This document shows, piece by piece, positions 36,248 through 47,206 of a stretch of DNA of 64,000 nucleotides. A model generated the notes under the pieces. That model did not search any database and had not been told where the DNA came from. It was given only the letters and a program-made list of their open reading frames with translations. Each line of letters starts with the position of its first letter. Within the stretch, counting starts at the first letter, position 1. The position numbers were made by a program, and so were the translations under genes. Source of the DNA: Gentiana macrophylla (Eukaryota > Streptophyta > Magnoliopsida > Gentianales > Gentianaceae); the NCBI GenBank assembly GCA_026214975.1, contig JAOBSW010000627.1, forward strand, positions 110,223 to 174,222, read 5' to 3'.

Positions 36248-36539
36248 GAAATAAAACGTTTGAGAGGCCGGCCATTATAGGATTACAGGTGAATTTTATG
36301 ATGTTTATGATGATACAACTTCACAATGAGCACATATCAGCTTCAAATGTGCTAAGTGTATGGAATGCATAAAGCCGACATAGTCAATGGATTAAAGCAT
36401 CCAAAAAAGATGCTGCCTGCAATTCTGTCACTCCAATCGGATCTTAAGAAGCCTCCGATACCGGCTAGCCTCGCCGGAGCTGCAAGATAATGAACTGAGG
36501 ATGCGGCTAGCTCTAAGTCCGACCTCAGCAGCTCGGCAA

Positions 36540-36870
36540 GCTCTAAGCCCGACACCAGTCGGCTAGCTCTAAGTCCGACCTCATCGGTTAGCTATAAGCC
36601 CGACCTCAGCTCAGCTAGCTCTAAGTCCGACCTCATCGGCAAGCTCTAAGCCCAACACCAGTCGGCTAGCTCTAAGTCCGACCTCATCGGTTAGCTCTAA
36701 GCCCGACCTTCAGCTCGGCAAGCTCTAAGCCCGACCTCAGCTCGGCTAGCTCTAAGTCCGACCTCATCGGCAAGCTCTAAGCCCGACACCAGTCGGCTAG
36801 CTCTAAGTCCGACCTCATCGGTTAGTTCTAAGCCCGACCTTCAGCTCGGCAAGCTCTAAGCTCGACCTCA
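36540..36870. repeat. tandem array of about 25-27 bases
   Basis: Roughly a dozen copies of a unit like GCTAGCTCTAAGTCCGACCT followed by CATCG or CAGCTCG. Variants alternate AAGTCCGACC with AAGCCCGACC, and CATCGG with CAGCTCGG or ACCAGTCGG, suggesting a higher-order unit of several monomers. Confidence 0.9.
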
Positions 36871-36894
36871 ACATTTGTTTGACAAGTTACGCGA

Positions 36895-37390
36895 GATCCA
36901 GATCTTGTCCAAAACAAGGGGGCCCGCGGGAAATTCTTTTTTCGAGCTTATACTTTGGTTCAGAATTTGTTCCCAGCAAGCTCGTTACGTTATAGCTCCG
37001 ATCTTACTCAAAACAAGGGGGGCGAATACTGGGAATTTTTCGATTCAGTTATCGAGTCTCCAAAAACAAAGGGCCGAGAGTGGAAAATTTTCACACGGGC
37101 ATATGAGTGCGCAGACTCAAAACTTATTTCAACCAAGATCGTCCTCAATCTTGCTTGAAACAAGGGGACCGGAGGTGGAAATTTTCAAACAGACGGGAAT
37201 GACCCGAATTCGACATTTATTTCAACCAAGCCCGCAACGACATTGCTTAAAACAAGGGGGCCACACATCGGATTTTTCGATTCAATCATCGACCTCAACC
37301 GAAACAAGTAAGGCTTTTAGCTCAATTATTTTTAGCAAGTTCGATGCTTTAATTTCCTCGACCTCACCAAAAACAAGGGGGCCCTATATA
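36895..37390. repeat. spaced repeats around AAAACAAGGGGG
   Basis: Six copies of a motif like (A)AAACAAGGGGGCC followed by a GGAAATTTT- or ATTTTTCGATTC-like tail, at about 36910, 37011, 37061, 37157, 37250 and 37369. Spacing is about 50-120 bases and irregular, so this is an interspersed, degenerate tandem family. Confidence 0.8.
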
Positions 37391-37639
37391 TATATACACA
37401 TAAGATACGTCGGACCCAAATAGCGGACTCGAAAACGTGAAATATTTCAAGCAAAAGTAAAGGCGCTAGCTCAAAATTACTTTGGGAAAATCATTACCAT
37501 AAAACAAAGTAAACATTTATTACAAGCTCCAGATCAACGAGCTCATTTATTACAAGCTTCATATCAGCGAGTTCATTTTATTACGAGCTCTGTTACAAGC
37601 TCGCCATCAACATGGGATTTCTCTTCACCAACAACAAGT

Positions 37640-38030
37640 CTGTCCACTTAATAGCGCGGCACAAACAGGCCAATAGACCCAAACTTACTTCGAGGCCGCT
37701 CGCTTGAATATCACGGTCCTAAGTGAACAAGTCGCTTCAGTCGACAAGGTCACCAATAGACCCAGAGTTACTTCAAGGCCGCTCTCTTGAATAGCACGGT
37801 CCTAAGTGAATAAGTCGCTTCAGACGACAAGGTCGCCATAGACTCCAAGTTACTTCGAGGCCGCTCGCTTGAATAGCACGGTCCTAAGTGAACAAGTCGC
37901 TTCAGTTGACAAGGTCGCCAATAGACCCCAAGTTACTTCGAGGCCGCTCGCTTGAATAGCACGGTCCTAAGTGAAAAGGTCGCTTCAGACGACAAGGTCG
38001 CCCAAGACCCTATAAGACCGTCCGCTTAAT
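37640..38030. repeat. 82-83 base tandem array
   Basis: Four copies of a unit that includes TTACTTCGAGGCCGCTCGCT, GAATAGCACGGTCCTAAGTG and AAGTCGCTTCAG. The CTTC(G/A)AGG landmark falls at 37688, 37771, 37853 and 37936, giving periods of 83, 82 and 83. Confidence 0.93.
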
Positions 38031-38079
38031 AGCGCGGCACAAACAAGCTACCAATGCCAAGGCTAAGGCTTCACATGCC

Positions 38080-38440
38080 AATTTTATAAGTCCGACCTTT
38101 AGGTAGGCATCATATTTGGAACTCGCATTTGAGCGAGCATTTTATAAGTCCGACCTCAGCTCGGCATCATATTTGAAACTCGTCTTTGAGCGAGCACTTT
38201 GTAAGACCGACATTTAGGTCAGCATCATATTTTGGAACTCGCCTTTGAGCGAGCACTTTGTAAGACCGACCTTTAGGTCGGCATCATATTTGGAACTCGC
38301 CTTTGAGCGAGCATTTTATAAGTCCGACCTCAGCTCGGCATCATATTTGGAACTCGCCTTTGAGCGAGCACTTTGTAAGACCGACCTTTAGGTCCGCATC
38401 ATATTTTGGAACTCGCCTTCAAGCGAGCCCTCTACAAGAC
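38080..38440. repeat. 57-59 base tandem array
   Basis: Six copies of a unit that includes GGCATCATATTTGGAACTCG, CCTTTGAGCGAGCA and TAAGTCCGACC. The GGAACTCGC landmark falls at about 38118, 38175, 38234, 38292, 38349 and 38408. The unit shares its TAAGTCCGACCTCAGCTCGG part with the array at 36540-36870, so the two arrays are related. Confidence 0.93.
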
Positions 38441-38710
38441 TAAAAACTCTTAAGCCACCAAAGGCTAAATCGATTCACGACGCAAAAACCACAGAATCAA
38501 TTCATGGCACAAGCCACAAGAAGCGAAGTTCATCAACTACATGAAAGCAACGAAAAGACCTACTCTAAGTACGGCACCTAGGCAAAGCTAACATGCGATC
38601 CGCCACAATAGCGAGCCATCACAGTATTTCAAGGCAATAGATCCGCAAACAGACTAGTACTCCCCGCCTAACATTTCAGGAAAATGATTAAGGCACGGAG
38701 TAGGGGGCAT

Positions 38711-39341
38711 TGATGTGCCTAAATCATACTTCGGTTTGCGGATCCTGGATCTCTTATACGACCGACCACCGACATTAGAGGATAAGGCCACCGGCCATTC
38801 TGACCACGAGCTCGCAAGCCAAATTAGATCGCGAGCCTTGGATCGATTCCAAGCCCCAACCTTATGCGACGACAAAAGGGATTAAGGGGCCGACACGCGA
38901 TCTCATGATAAACGGGTCCGCCAGCGACCTCGACCATAACATTTAGAGGAACTACCTCAAGTTCGGCGAGACAATTATATAAAGGGTACATGAATCAACG
39001 AGGCCAACAGGAGCGCGACCTACCGGCTCCACTACGAGCCCACTGCTGTAGCTAAAATATCTATTATGTACTGTATATCCTTATTTGTAAATAAACAGAC
39101 TTCAGTCGGTGGGTCTCCCTATAAATAGGGGAGCTATGTAACTTCATGAAATGATGGACAAAATGATATAAAACAAGTGGCAAAGCCAAATTGTCCTTTT
39201 TCTCTTCTGAGAAAGCGCCACCGCCGGAGTCCATTGCCGCCACTGGGCACCACCGGCTAACACCACTTTTATACACTTTTATAGCGGATATCCTACATAC
39301 AAACACCGCTTAAAACAACCGAGATGATTTCGACTTCATCA
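38711..39341 (+). repeat. 3' LTR of the non-autonomous element
   Basis: 631 bases, starts TGATGTGCCTAAATC and ends GACTTCATCA. It is followed by the target duplication TTAAC. Confidence 0.9.
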
Positions 39342-39346
39342 TTAAC

Positions 39347-39787
39347 AAAAAAGCGAAAACAACTAAAGTTCTTCTCTTGGTAAAAAAGCGAGTTGGCAAA
39401 TAAACTTTCCTTTTAACAAAAGATATGAAAAGCGGTTGTAAACAAAAGTGTGAAGGATACAATCGTCACCGATAACTTCTTTACGTGCTGAGAGACAGTC
39501 GAAGGTCAAGAGTGAGCCGTCATCAAACCTCGAAAGATAACACTAACAATAACCTCGGGTAAGCACGAAGATCAAAGCATGATAGATGGCTAAAGCTTCC
39601 ATCACCGCCACATTGTATACATTAGAAAAAAAAACTATTCACAATTTTGCTTTGACTATTTCTTATCTTAAATACCTTTTAATGACCTAAAAACCCATGT
39701 AATTTCGAATCGAACCATTCGCCATGACCGAAGTTAAAGATTTCAAATCATGAATGAATCCTTAATTACATTTTGGTAAATAATTTG
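39347..39787. other. intergenic spacer with duplicated flank
   Basis: No gene. The segment TTGGTAAAAAAGCGAGTTGG continuing to CTTTTAAC at 39377-39417 repeats the sequence just left of the neighbouring LTR element (35221-35268). The element therefore inserted into one copy of a local duplication of about 70 bases. Confidence 0.6.
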
Positions 39788-39792
39788 ATGTG

Positions 39793-40534
39793 TGTTGGCA
39801 AAGTGACTTAAACTCTACATCTGGTAGAACTAATCTGGTTCTCAGCAGAGTGATGGTCTGCTGAGAGGTGTATCCAGTGCTGTGAAAGTCGGTTGGGAAG
39901 TCTCTGAGCTTTCTTACGGTGTCGCGATCTCTTTGGAGGTCACTAAGTGTTTTTGGATACAAGCCCGAGTTCTACATCCGAAATGATCGGCTAAGTTGGG
40001 ATCAACATGGTGATCCAACATCTGGGGCATTTATGGCAATCCGACAAAGATTCTTGGCGGTTAGGGTTTAGGGATCTGTGCCTATAAATACCAATTGTAT
40101 TCAGGGGCGGATCCACGTGCCCCAGGGGGGGTCATGTGACCCCACTGAATTTTAAAATTTTTTTTTAGTATTAAAATTATGTAGTTTTGTTGTTAAAAAA
40201 TGTTGTTTTGCCGATAAAAATTGATGTTTTAGACTCTGGTGACCCCACTGAATTTTTTTATAGATAAAAGATGTAGTTTTAGACTCCGGTGACACCACTG
40301 GAATAAATTCCTGGATCCGCCAGTGATTGTATTGATCATTGTAAAGTGCGTAATCCGTCTAAAATTTAGTGCATAAAAATATCTCTTTTCTGTCCGTGGA
40401 GTAGTCGGCACTAAGCCGGAAACTACGTTAAATCTTGTGTTTTTCTTGTTTATGTTCCTTTGTGTGATTGTTTATGTTAGATTGCTTCTGTGTTTATCTT
40501 ATTGCATATGGATTCTCTCTATCCTGTTATAACA
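39793..40534 (+). repeat. copia 5' LTR with MITE insertion
   Basis: 742 bases, of which 224 are a hAT-type MITE plus an 8-base duplication; without them it is about the length of the 3' LTR. TATA-like CCTATAAATACC lies directly before the MITE. Confidence 0.9.
40102..40325. mobile_element. hAT-type MITE in the copia 5' LTR
   Basis: 224 bases starting CAGGGGCGGATCCA and ending TGGATCCGCCAGTG, an inverted pair with two mismatches. Both sides carry the perfect 8-base duplication ATTGTATT (40094-40101, 40326-40333). The 3' LTR of the same element lacks it (about 46991-47005), confirming the empty site. Inside, GGTGACCCCACTGAATTTT occurs about twice. No coding capacity. Confidence 0.93.
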
Positions 40535-40780
40535 AACTGGTATCAGAGCCAAGTTCTGAGAGAATAATCTGTACGGACAACCTTTATCTTCACCAAGACC
40601 TTCACCGGTGCTAGGACTCTGTGATAAAAGTTGTGATCTTTGGCAAGAAAGATGTCTTGATTAACGTAAAAATCGATAAATTCTGAGAAGAAAGCTGTTT
40701 TAGTCTGTGGCAAATCAAGATGCGGGACTTGTTAATACAACAAGGATTATAGACTTCTTTATACGGTAAAGGAGATGCCG

Positions 40781-41233
40781 ATTCAATGATTACGCTTGTC
40801 TGGAAGAGAAATCACATTCAACCATCATGTTGTGTTTATCTGATGATGTTATCACTGAAGTTGCTGAAGAAGACACAACTGCCAAGTTGTGGGCAAAGCT
40901 TGAAAGCCTGTACATGACTAAGTCATTAACCAACAAGTTGTTGATGAAGCAGAGAGTGTTTAGTCTAAGGATGCATGAAGGAGGTCACTGAGGAACATGC
41001 GGATCAATGAACACAATATTACTTGATCTCGGGAATATTGATATTAAAATTGAAGATGAAGATGCAGCCCTAATCGTGTTGGTGTCATTACCAAGTTCAT
41101 ATAAAAACATTGTGCAACTCTTCGTAGTTGGGAAAGATACAGTGGCTTTAGAGGATGTGAGGGCACCCTTGCATGCTAGGGAGCTGAGACACAAGGCAAC
41201 AGAGACAGACAGTCGAATTTCTTTGGACTAGTA
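40781..41233 (+). pseudogene. copia gag remnant
   Basis: A frame-shifting gag region. The best piece, 41007-41231, encodes LVSLPSSYKNIVQLFVVGKD, matching the C-terminal part of the copia gag (UBN2-like) domain, and ends ALEDVRAPLHARELRHK. Upstream DNA (about 40860-40990) encodes WAKLESLYMTKSLTNKL in another frame. No single frame covers gag. Confidence 0.8.
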
Positions 41234-41243
41234 GTCGGCGTGA

Positions 41244-41732
41244 GTGGGAAATGGCATGGACGGGAGGAAGAAATCCAAGAAGGGTAGTTCCAAAGGTCCT
41301 AAGTCCACAGATGTCTGCAATTACTGTAAGAAGAATTGGAAGTCCAATTGTCCAAAGAAGAAAAGGCAGCAGGAGAGCAATTCCGGCACATCAGATGTGG
41401 CTGCTGAGCATTCTGATGGGGATCTAGTTCTAGTTGCTGGGGATTCAACACATCATGTTGATGTTTGGATCTTAGATTCTGGAGCATCCTATCATATTTG
41501 TCCCCACAGGAGTGGTTTTCTACTTATGAGCGAGATAGATGGTGGTCATATTTATATGGAAAGCGACAAGGTCGGCAAGATATTAGGAATCGGCTCGATC
41601 AAGTTGAGGACAAAGGATGGTAGATTTGGTGCACCTTTGAAAGATGTTAGACATGTTCCACAGATGACCAAGAATTTGGTATCTCTTAGTCCACTGGACA
41701 ACAAGCCTTCAAAGAAGAAGGTGGAGAGCTGA
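41244..41732 (+). pseudogene. copia zinc knuckle and protease fragment
   Basis: One frame encodes a degenerate zinc knuckle CNYCKKNWKSNCPKKK (the usual Gly-His is missing) and the aspartic protease site WILDSGASYHICPH, then KVGKILGIGSIKL and VRHVPQMTKNLVSLS. The knuckle would not bind zinc normally; the protease DSGA site is intact. The frame closes at 41732 before the integrase. Confidence 0.85.
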
Positions 41733-41849
41733 ATGTCTACAAAGATTTAGTTGTGGTCCTCAAAGGTATCAAGAAGGGAACCTTGTATATATTACAAGGC
41801 TCTATTGTATCTGGCTCTGCTACTGTGGCATCCTCAGCAGTTCATTAGT

Positions 41850-42790
41850 CACAGCAGACTCAGTTGTGGCACATGAGACTTGGTCACATGGGTGAAAGAG
41901 GAATGCAAGTCCTTTCTTCAGCAGGTTTTCTTGGGAGATATAAGGTCAAGAATCTAGAATTTTGTGAGCACTATGTGTTTGGGAAGCTACATAGAAGCAA
42001 GTTATCAGCAGGCATACACAGTACAAATGCATCACTTGATTATATACATTCTGATTGATGGGGTCCATCAAAAGGTGGAATCATTGGGTGGTCACAAATA
42101 CTTTGTGTCATTCATAGATGGCTATTCAAGAATGGCTTGGATGGTGATGATGAAACACAAAAGTGAGGCATTCAACAGTTTCAAGCAGTGGAAGGCTCTA
42201 GTGGAAAATCAGACAGGCAAGAAAATCAAAAAGCTCAAAACAGATAATGGTCTGGAATTCTACTGGTCAGAGTTTGATACATTATGTAAGGGTGAGGGTA
42301 TTCTTAGACATCATACGATCGAGGTAGTTGAAAGGATGAATCAAACTCTTCTGGAGAGGGCAAGATGTATGCTCTCTAATGTTGGTTTATCAAGGAGATT
42401 TTGGGCAGAGGCTGTAACCACAGCATGCTACTTAATCAATAAGAGTCCTCACACAGTGATCAATCTCAAGACACCATTTGAGATGTGGTCAGGAAAGCCT
42501 GCTGAATACTCAGTTCTAAGGGTACTTGGAAGCGCTTGATTTACTATCATGTGAATGAGGAAAGGCTGGAACCAAGGGCCAAGAAGGGAGTGTTTGTAAG
42601 GTATGGAGATGGAGTTAAGGGTTATAGAATTTGGTCATTAGCAGAGTCCGGGGTCATACTCAGTAGAGATGTGGTATTTGATGAAAATTCTATGATTAAC
42701 TCATCAGTTGGGAGAGTCTCTTTGAATCACAAACCGATCTTGATTACGAGAGGGCTAAGAAATAGGTGGAGCTTCAAGTGGAGTCGGTGA
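41850..42790 (+). pseudogene. copia integrase and linker fragment
   Basis: LWHMRLGHMGERGMQVLS is the GAG-pre-integrase motif (about 41863-41917). Integrase follows in another frame: HKYFVSFIDGYSRMAWMVMM with the first catalytic Asp, LKTDNGLEF with the second, and VVERMNQTLLERAR with the Glu-containing helix. Then KSPHTVINLKTPFEMWSGKP and, after a stop at about 42539, KKGVFVRYGDGVKGYRIWS. Stops and frame changes (near 42058 and 42539) disable it. Confidence 0.88.
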
Positions 42791-43098
42791 TATACAACAA
42801 TCGGTGATCCAAGTCAAGACTCATCCGATCACGGTTGTTGAACAGTGCGAGTCAAGCCAGCTCTCTTTGAACAAGGATCGTGAGCATCAAACTATGGACA
42901 TTGGTCGCCAGAGTATAGTCATTGTCGGCCAGGCTAGAAGATCAAATGTCGGGTACCTCCCAAGAGGTATGGTTTCGATGATATGGTTGGATATGCAATT
43001 CAATTTGCAGAAGAAGTGGATGGTTTTGAACCTTCTACTTACAGGAAAGCAGTGACATGTTCTGAAGCATCTCAATGGCTTGCTGCCATAGGAGATAA

Positions 43099-44078
43099 AA
43101 TGGAGTAATTATTGAAGAATCAGACTTGGGATCTAGTTGAACATCCAACTGATAGGAAAGTGGTTACTTGCAAGTGGATCTTCAAAAAGAAGGAATGAAT
43201 GACTAAGGCAGAATGGGTCAGGTATAAGTCACGTTTGGTTGCAAGAGGGTTCAGTCTGAAAGAAGGGGTAGACTTTGAAGAGATATTCTCACCAGTGGTC
43301 AGACACACTTCAATCAGAGTGTTACTAGCAATGGTGGCACAGCAGGATCTTGAACTTGAGCAGTTAGATGTGAAGACAGTCTTTCTATATGGTGAGGTAG
43401 ATAAGGAGATTTACATGACTCAGCCAGAGGGTTTTCAAGTTTCTGGCAAGGAAGATTTTGTGTGCAAGTTGAAAAGGTCCTTGTATGGACTGAAGCAGGC
43501 TCCTAGGAAGTGGTATAAAAGGTTTTACAGTTATATGATCCAGCTGGGTTATAATAGGTGTCCATATAACTGTTGTGTGTATCACAGTCAGCTGAGAGAT
43601 TGATCACATATATATCTTGTTGTGTATGTGGATGATATGTTGATAGCTGCTGAAAAGAAGTCTTATATTCAAAATCTGAAGAACCTTCTCAGTGCTGAGT
43701 TTGAAATGAAGGATTTGGGTGCTGCCAAGAAGATTTTGGGGATGGAGATCTGGAGAGATAGGAGTCAAAATAAGTTGTTCTTGTCTCGTGAGGTTATATA
43801 CAAAAGATATTGGCGGATTTAGCGTTTACGCTCTGAAGCCAATAGATATTCCTATGGCATCTAATATTCATTTTGTCTGTTTATGCTTCACAATCGCTGA
43901 GATGAGAAGGAGTATATGTCAAAAGTTCTACTATGCTAGTCTGGTTGGTAGTTTGATGTATGCCATGGTGTGCACTAGGCTGATTTGGCTCAAGCGATCG
44001 GTGTTGTCGGTGAGTTCATGGTTCAACCTGGAAAGGAACACTTTGGAAATTTGTGAAAAGAATGTTCGAGTACCTTAG
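43099..44078 (+). pseudogene. copia reverse transcriptase fragment
   Basis: TWDLVEHPTDRKVVTCKWIF and YKSRLVARGFSLKEGVDFEE start the domain; QLDVKTVFLYGEVDKEIYM and LKRSLYGLKQAPRKWYKRF follow. A stop at 43603 precedes the catalytic YVDDMLIAA (codons 43625-43636), then EMKDLGAAKKILGMEI. Frames change near 43800. The downstream SLVGSLMYAMVCTR motif is in a third frame. The catalytic YVDD itself is intact. Confidence 0.9.
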
Positions 44079-44089
44079 GGGTACAAGCG

Positions 44090-46450
44090 ATGTTGGTCTC
44101 ATTTATGGAGGTGATACTCAAGAGTGCAGTCACGAGGTATTGTGATCTTGATTATGAAGGTGATGTGGACAGTAGAAAATCAATGAATGGTTATGTTTTC
44201 ACATTAGGGAATTTAGTTGTCAGCTGGAAAGCAACTCTTCAGGCAACAGTGGCTTTATCAACTACCGAGGCAGAATATGTTAGGAAATCTACGCGGGAAA
44301 GCAGCGGAATTCAAAATTTTGATTTCCTTTTACCCAAGATCGACTTCGTTTAAGTAATAAACAAATAAGCTAGTAGACGGTGGTTATCTTGGTTGATCTA
44401 AAAGATCGACGCTTTGACCGTCTAAGGAGAGTAGTTCTGCATAGAGCCGCCCAAGTGTTCGGCCTCTACCGCTAGTCCACACGAACAGCCCGTCGGAATC
44501 CTATCATGGATTGCTATTGGAAAACTCCGGTTACTAGACCGGCCTTTTTCCCCTCTCTCCATCTCTCTATAGGGTGCTCTCTATTTTACACAAGAACTAT
44601 TAGCTCTTGGAATTATGATGTACAAAAGAGCTTGACACCCACCTTCTATTTATAATGGAAGTGGCGCCTCTTAATAGAGTGAAGGAGAAGAAAATATTTT
44701 CCCAATAAAATAAGGAAAATATATTTGATTGATTTATCTCATTTAATTTAATATCTTATATTAAATATTTCCAAGATATTGTCAATATCTTATATTGACT
44801 ATCTTTTATCTTATTATCATAAATCAATTTACACATGTGTGCAAATCTATAGTCATTAATATCTAATATTAATATATGGTAATCTTATTAATTAAATTGC
44901 ACAATCCAAGTGTAACATAATACACTATTATTGGCGCCACTCTTAGCCTTTAATTGGCTTCCGGAATATTCTTTAATTAATATAATACTATGATTAATTA
45001 ATTTGCAAAATACATGTATATCACATATATACATAATTTCGACATACACAACATATATGTATATTTAATTAATCAACATAATTAATATCTTGTATTATAT
45101 TTATTCATAATAAATAAATACCACCATATTAATTTACCACTATAACTTTTATAGTACGAGATAAATTCTTTCCTTATTTGGTTATCAACTATAACCACAT
45201 TTTAATCCTACTTGATGTTCATATGTGTGTGACCCGATAGGCTTCCGAATATGTTGGCCGTAGACACAAAGTGCAATTTACGAAAATGCCCTTCATGCCT
45301 AACGATCACGGGATAGCGTCTAGCAACACACCGTGACCCCCAATCATCGGAAGAGTCAAATGCAATGACTACTACCTTTCATGTGAAACAGTTACCGTGT
45401 AACTTACAATCCCATCGCTGTAATAATATCCATACGATCGTATCTCGAGTGTCGATACATTAACGATCGTATCTTATAATCTGGATATCAAGCTCTCTCG
45501 AAGTAACTCATTTACTTCCACTTTGCAAAGATTCACGAGAGTAAGACATTCCTTAGAAGAAGGTCATTTCGGATATTCGATCACAATCATAGGATACGCG
45601 ATTCCCGGACGACCAATCATGTATACTCCGCATGCTTCAGTATCACACCCAATCACTACCGCATGATCGCCCCGTGGCTATGGGAAACCTCAATAGTGTC
45701 AAAGCATGACAATCCACACCGTGATGCCATGAAGACTCTAGTCTGCAGGAGAATTACACAACCGCCACATAGTGTGACACTTAATGTAAGTGGGTCAGTC
45801 TAACGTACGCATTCTCTAATACACGTCCACGTACAGTCCAAGTGTTTCTACACTTCGACAGACGAGATCTATCCCTGCCCTAAAGACAGAAGACATCTAA
45901 TACGTGCAAGTCTGTTCGTACTATCAATGCCTTGTTTAATAGTACATCAGCCTAGAGACATTTAAGTATCAAACTATTAAAGTGATTAGAGATCTCATCA
46001 ACCATAATCACCTATCATAGTTTCTCTATCACAGTTTAATACTAAGGACGTTATCATATAACAATTCATAATTGGTTCACTAAAAGAACATATATATGAC
46101 AACATAAAAGTCATTTAATATATGCATAAACATAAAGAAATAGTATAAATGATCCGACCCGGTCGGATCCGGTCCAACCCGATTGGGTTTAGGACACTAT
46201 TTCAACAGAATATATGGCTCTTACTGAAGCAGCCAAGGAGGGTATATGGTTGAAAGGGCTAGTCAGTGATTTGGGGCTACATCAGGATCAAGCAGAGATT
46301 TATTGTGACAGTTTGAGTGCAATTTGTCTAGCTAAGGATTAGGTTCATCATGAGAGAACCAAGCATACTGACGTGAGGTATCATTTTCTGAGGAATGAGA
46401 AGAGGGTTGTAGTGAAGAAAATCAGCACCAAGGAGAACCTGCGATATGTT
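44090..46450 (+). pseudogene. copia RNase H, split by a solo LTR
   Basis: Left part: DLDYEGDVDSRKSMNGYVFT and VALSTTEAEY end at 44277. Right part resumes at 46208 with YMALTEAAKEGIWLKGLV, YCDSLSAICLAKD, a stop, and HHERTKHTDVRYHFLR. Removing the LTR and one GAATA copy joins the TTEAEY and MALTEA codons in frame, so the insertion hit a still recognisable RNase H. Further stops occur after CLAKD and near the end. Confidence 0.92.
44273..46212 (-). mobile_element. solo LTR of the 9.2 kb copia family
   Basis: 1930 bases (44278-46207), starts TGTTAGGAAATC and ends TATTTCAACA on the plus strand, the same ends and orientation as the LTRs at 18828 and 25966. The perfect 5-base duplication GAATA flanks it (44273-44277 and 46208-46212). 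Instead of the (TA)n tract it has a different AT-rich segment with TTAATTAATCA motifs at about 44990-45080. Confidence 0.93.
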
Positions 46451-46676
46451 CACTAAACCGATTCGTGAGCAAGTTTCGATTGTGTCTGGACTTGTTGAAT
46501 ATTCAAAGCTTATAATCTGGAAATCTGGAAACTCAGCTGAGGGCAGGTCAGCTAAGTGGATTCTGTGGAGTAATATGGTACAATACATCTGGCATTGACG
46601 AATGCATCTGGTACAAGTACATCTGTTTATGCAATCTGGTTGACTGTGAATGAGAGTTCAAGTCAAGGTGGAGATT

Positions 46677-47201
46677 TGTCAGCAAAGTGACTTAAACTTT
46701 ACATCTGGTAGAACTAATCTGGTTATCAGCAGAGTGATGGTCTGCTAAGAAGTGTATCCGAGTCTGTGAAAGTCTGCTGAGCTTTCTTACGGTGTCGTGA
46801 TCTGCCGCTTGATCTCTTTGGAGGTCGATTCTTTGGAGGTCAGCCGAGTGTTTTGGATACAGCTGAGTTCTACATCTGGGCAATGATCAGCTGAGTTGGG
46901 ATCAGCAGGGTGATCCAACATCTGGGGCATTTATGGCGATCCGACAAAGATTCTCGGCGGTTAGGGTTCGAGGATCGTGCTATAATTACCAAATGTATTG
47001 GTCGTTGTAAAGTGTGTAATCCGTCTAAAATTCGATACATAATAAAATATCTCTTTTACGTCCAGTAGAGTAGTCGGCTGCTTGCCGTAAACCACGTTAA
47101 ATCTTGTGTTCTTCTTGTTTCCGTTCCTCTGTGTGATTGTTTATGTTAGATTGATTTCGTGTTTATCTTATTGTATCGGATTCTCTCTATCTGTTATAAC
47201 A
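46677..47201 (+). repeat. copia 3' LTR
   Basis: 525 bases, starts TGTCAGCAAAGTGAC and ends CTGTTATAACA. It matches the 5' LTR minus the MITE, with more scattered differences than between the LTRs of the 9.2 kb element, so this is an older insertion. Confidence 0.9.
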
Positions 47202-47206
47202 ATGCG

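Larger units (their letters stand above)
35269..39341 (+). mobile_element. non-autonomous LTR retrotransposon, 4.1 kb, array-filled
   Basis: Two direct LTRs (35269-35902 and 38711-39341, about 630 bases) begin TGATGTG and end CGACTT(A/C)ATCA. A perfect 5-base target duplication TTAAC flanks them (35264-35268, 39342-39346). A primer-binding-like site TGGCTCCGTTACCGGGAA follows the 5' LTR at 35905, and a purine-rich GTAGGGGGCAT precedes the 3' LTR. The 2.8 kb interior has no gag, protease, RT or integrase. It holds one short ORF and four tandem arrays. The primer site resembles that of gypsy/Tat elements, so mobilisation by such an element is a reasonable inference. Confidence 0.9.
39788..47206 (+). 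mobile_element. decayed Ty1/copia element with nested insertions
   Basis: The 5' LTR (39793-40534) and 3' LTR (46677-47201) share sequence such as CAGCAGAGTGATGGTCTGCT and both end GTTATAACA. The flanks are ATGTG and ATGCG (39788-39792, 47202-47206), a target duplication with one C/T change. A perfect Met-tRNA primer site (TGGTATCAGAGCC, 40538-40550) and a purine tract (CAAGGTGGAGATT before 46677) set the plus orientation. The order gag, protease, integrase, RT, RNase H is copia. Many stops and frameshifts make it dead. It carries a MITE in its 5' LTR and a 1.93 kb solo LTR in its RNase H region. Confidence 0.93.
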
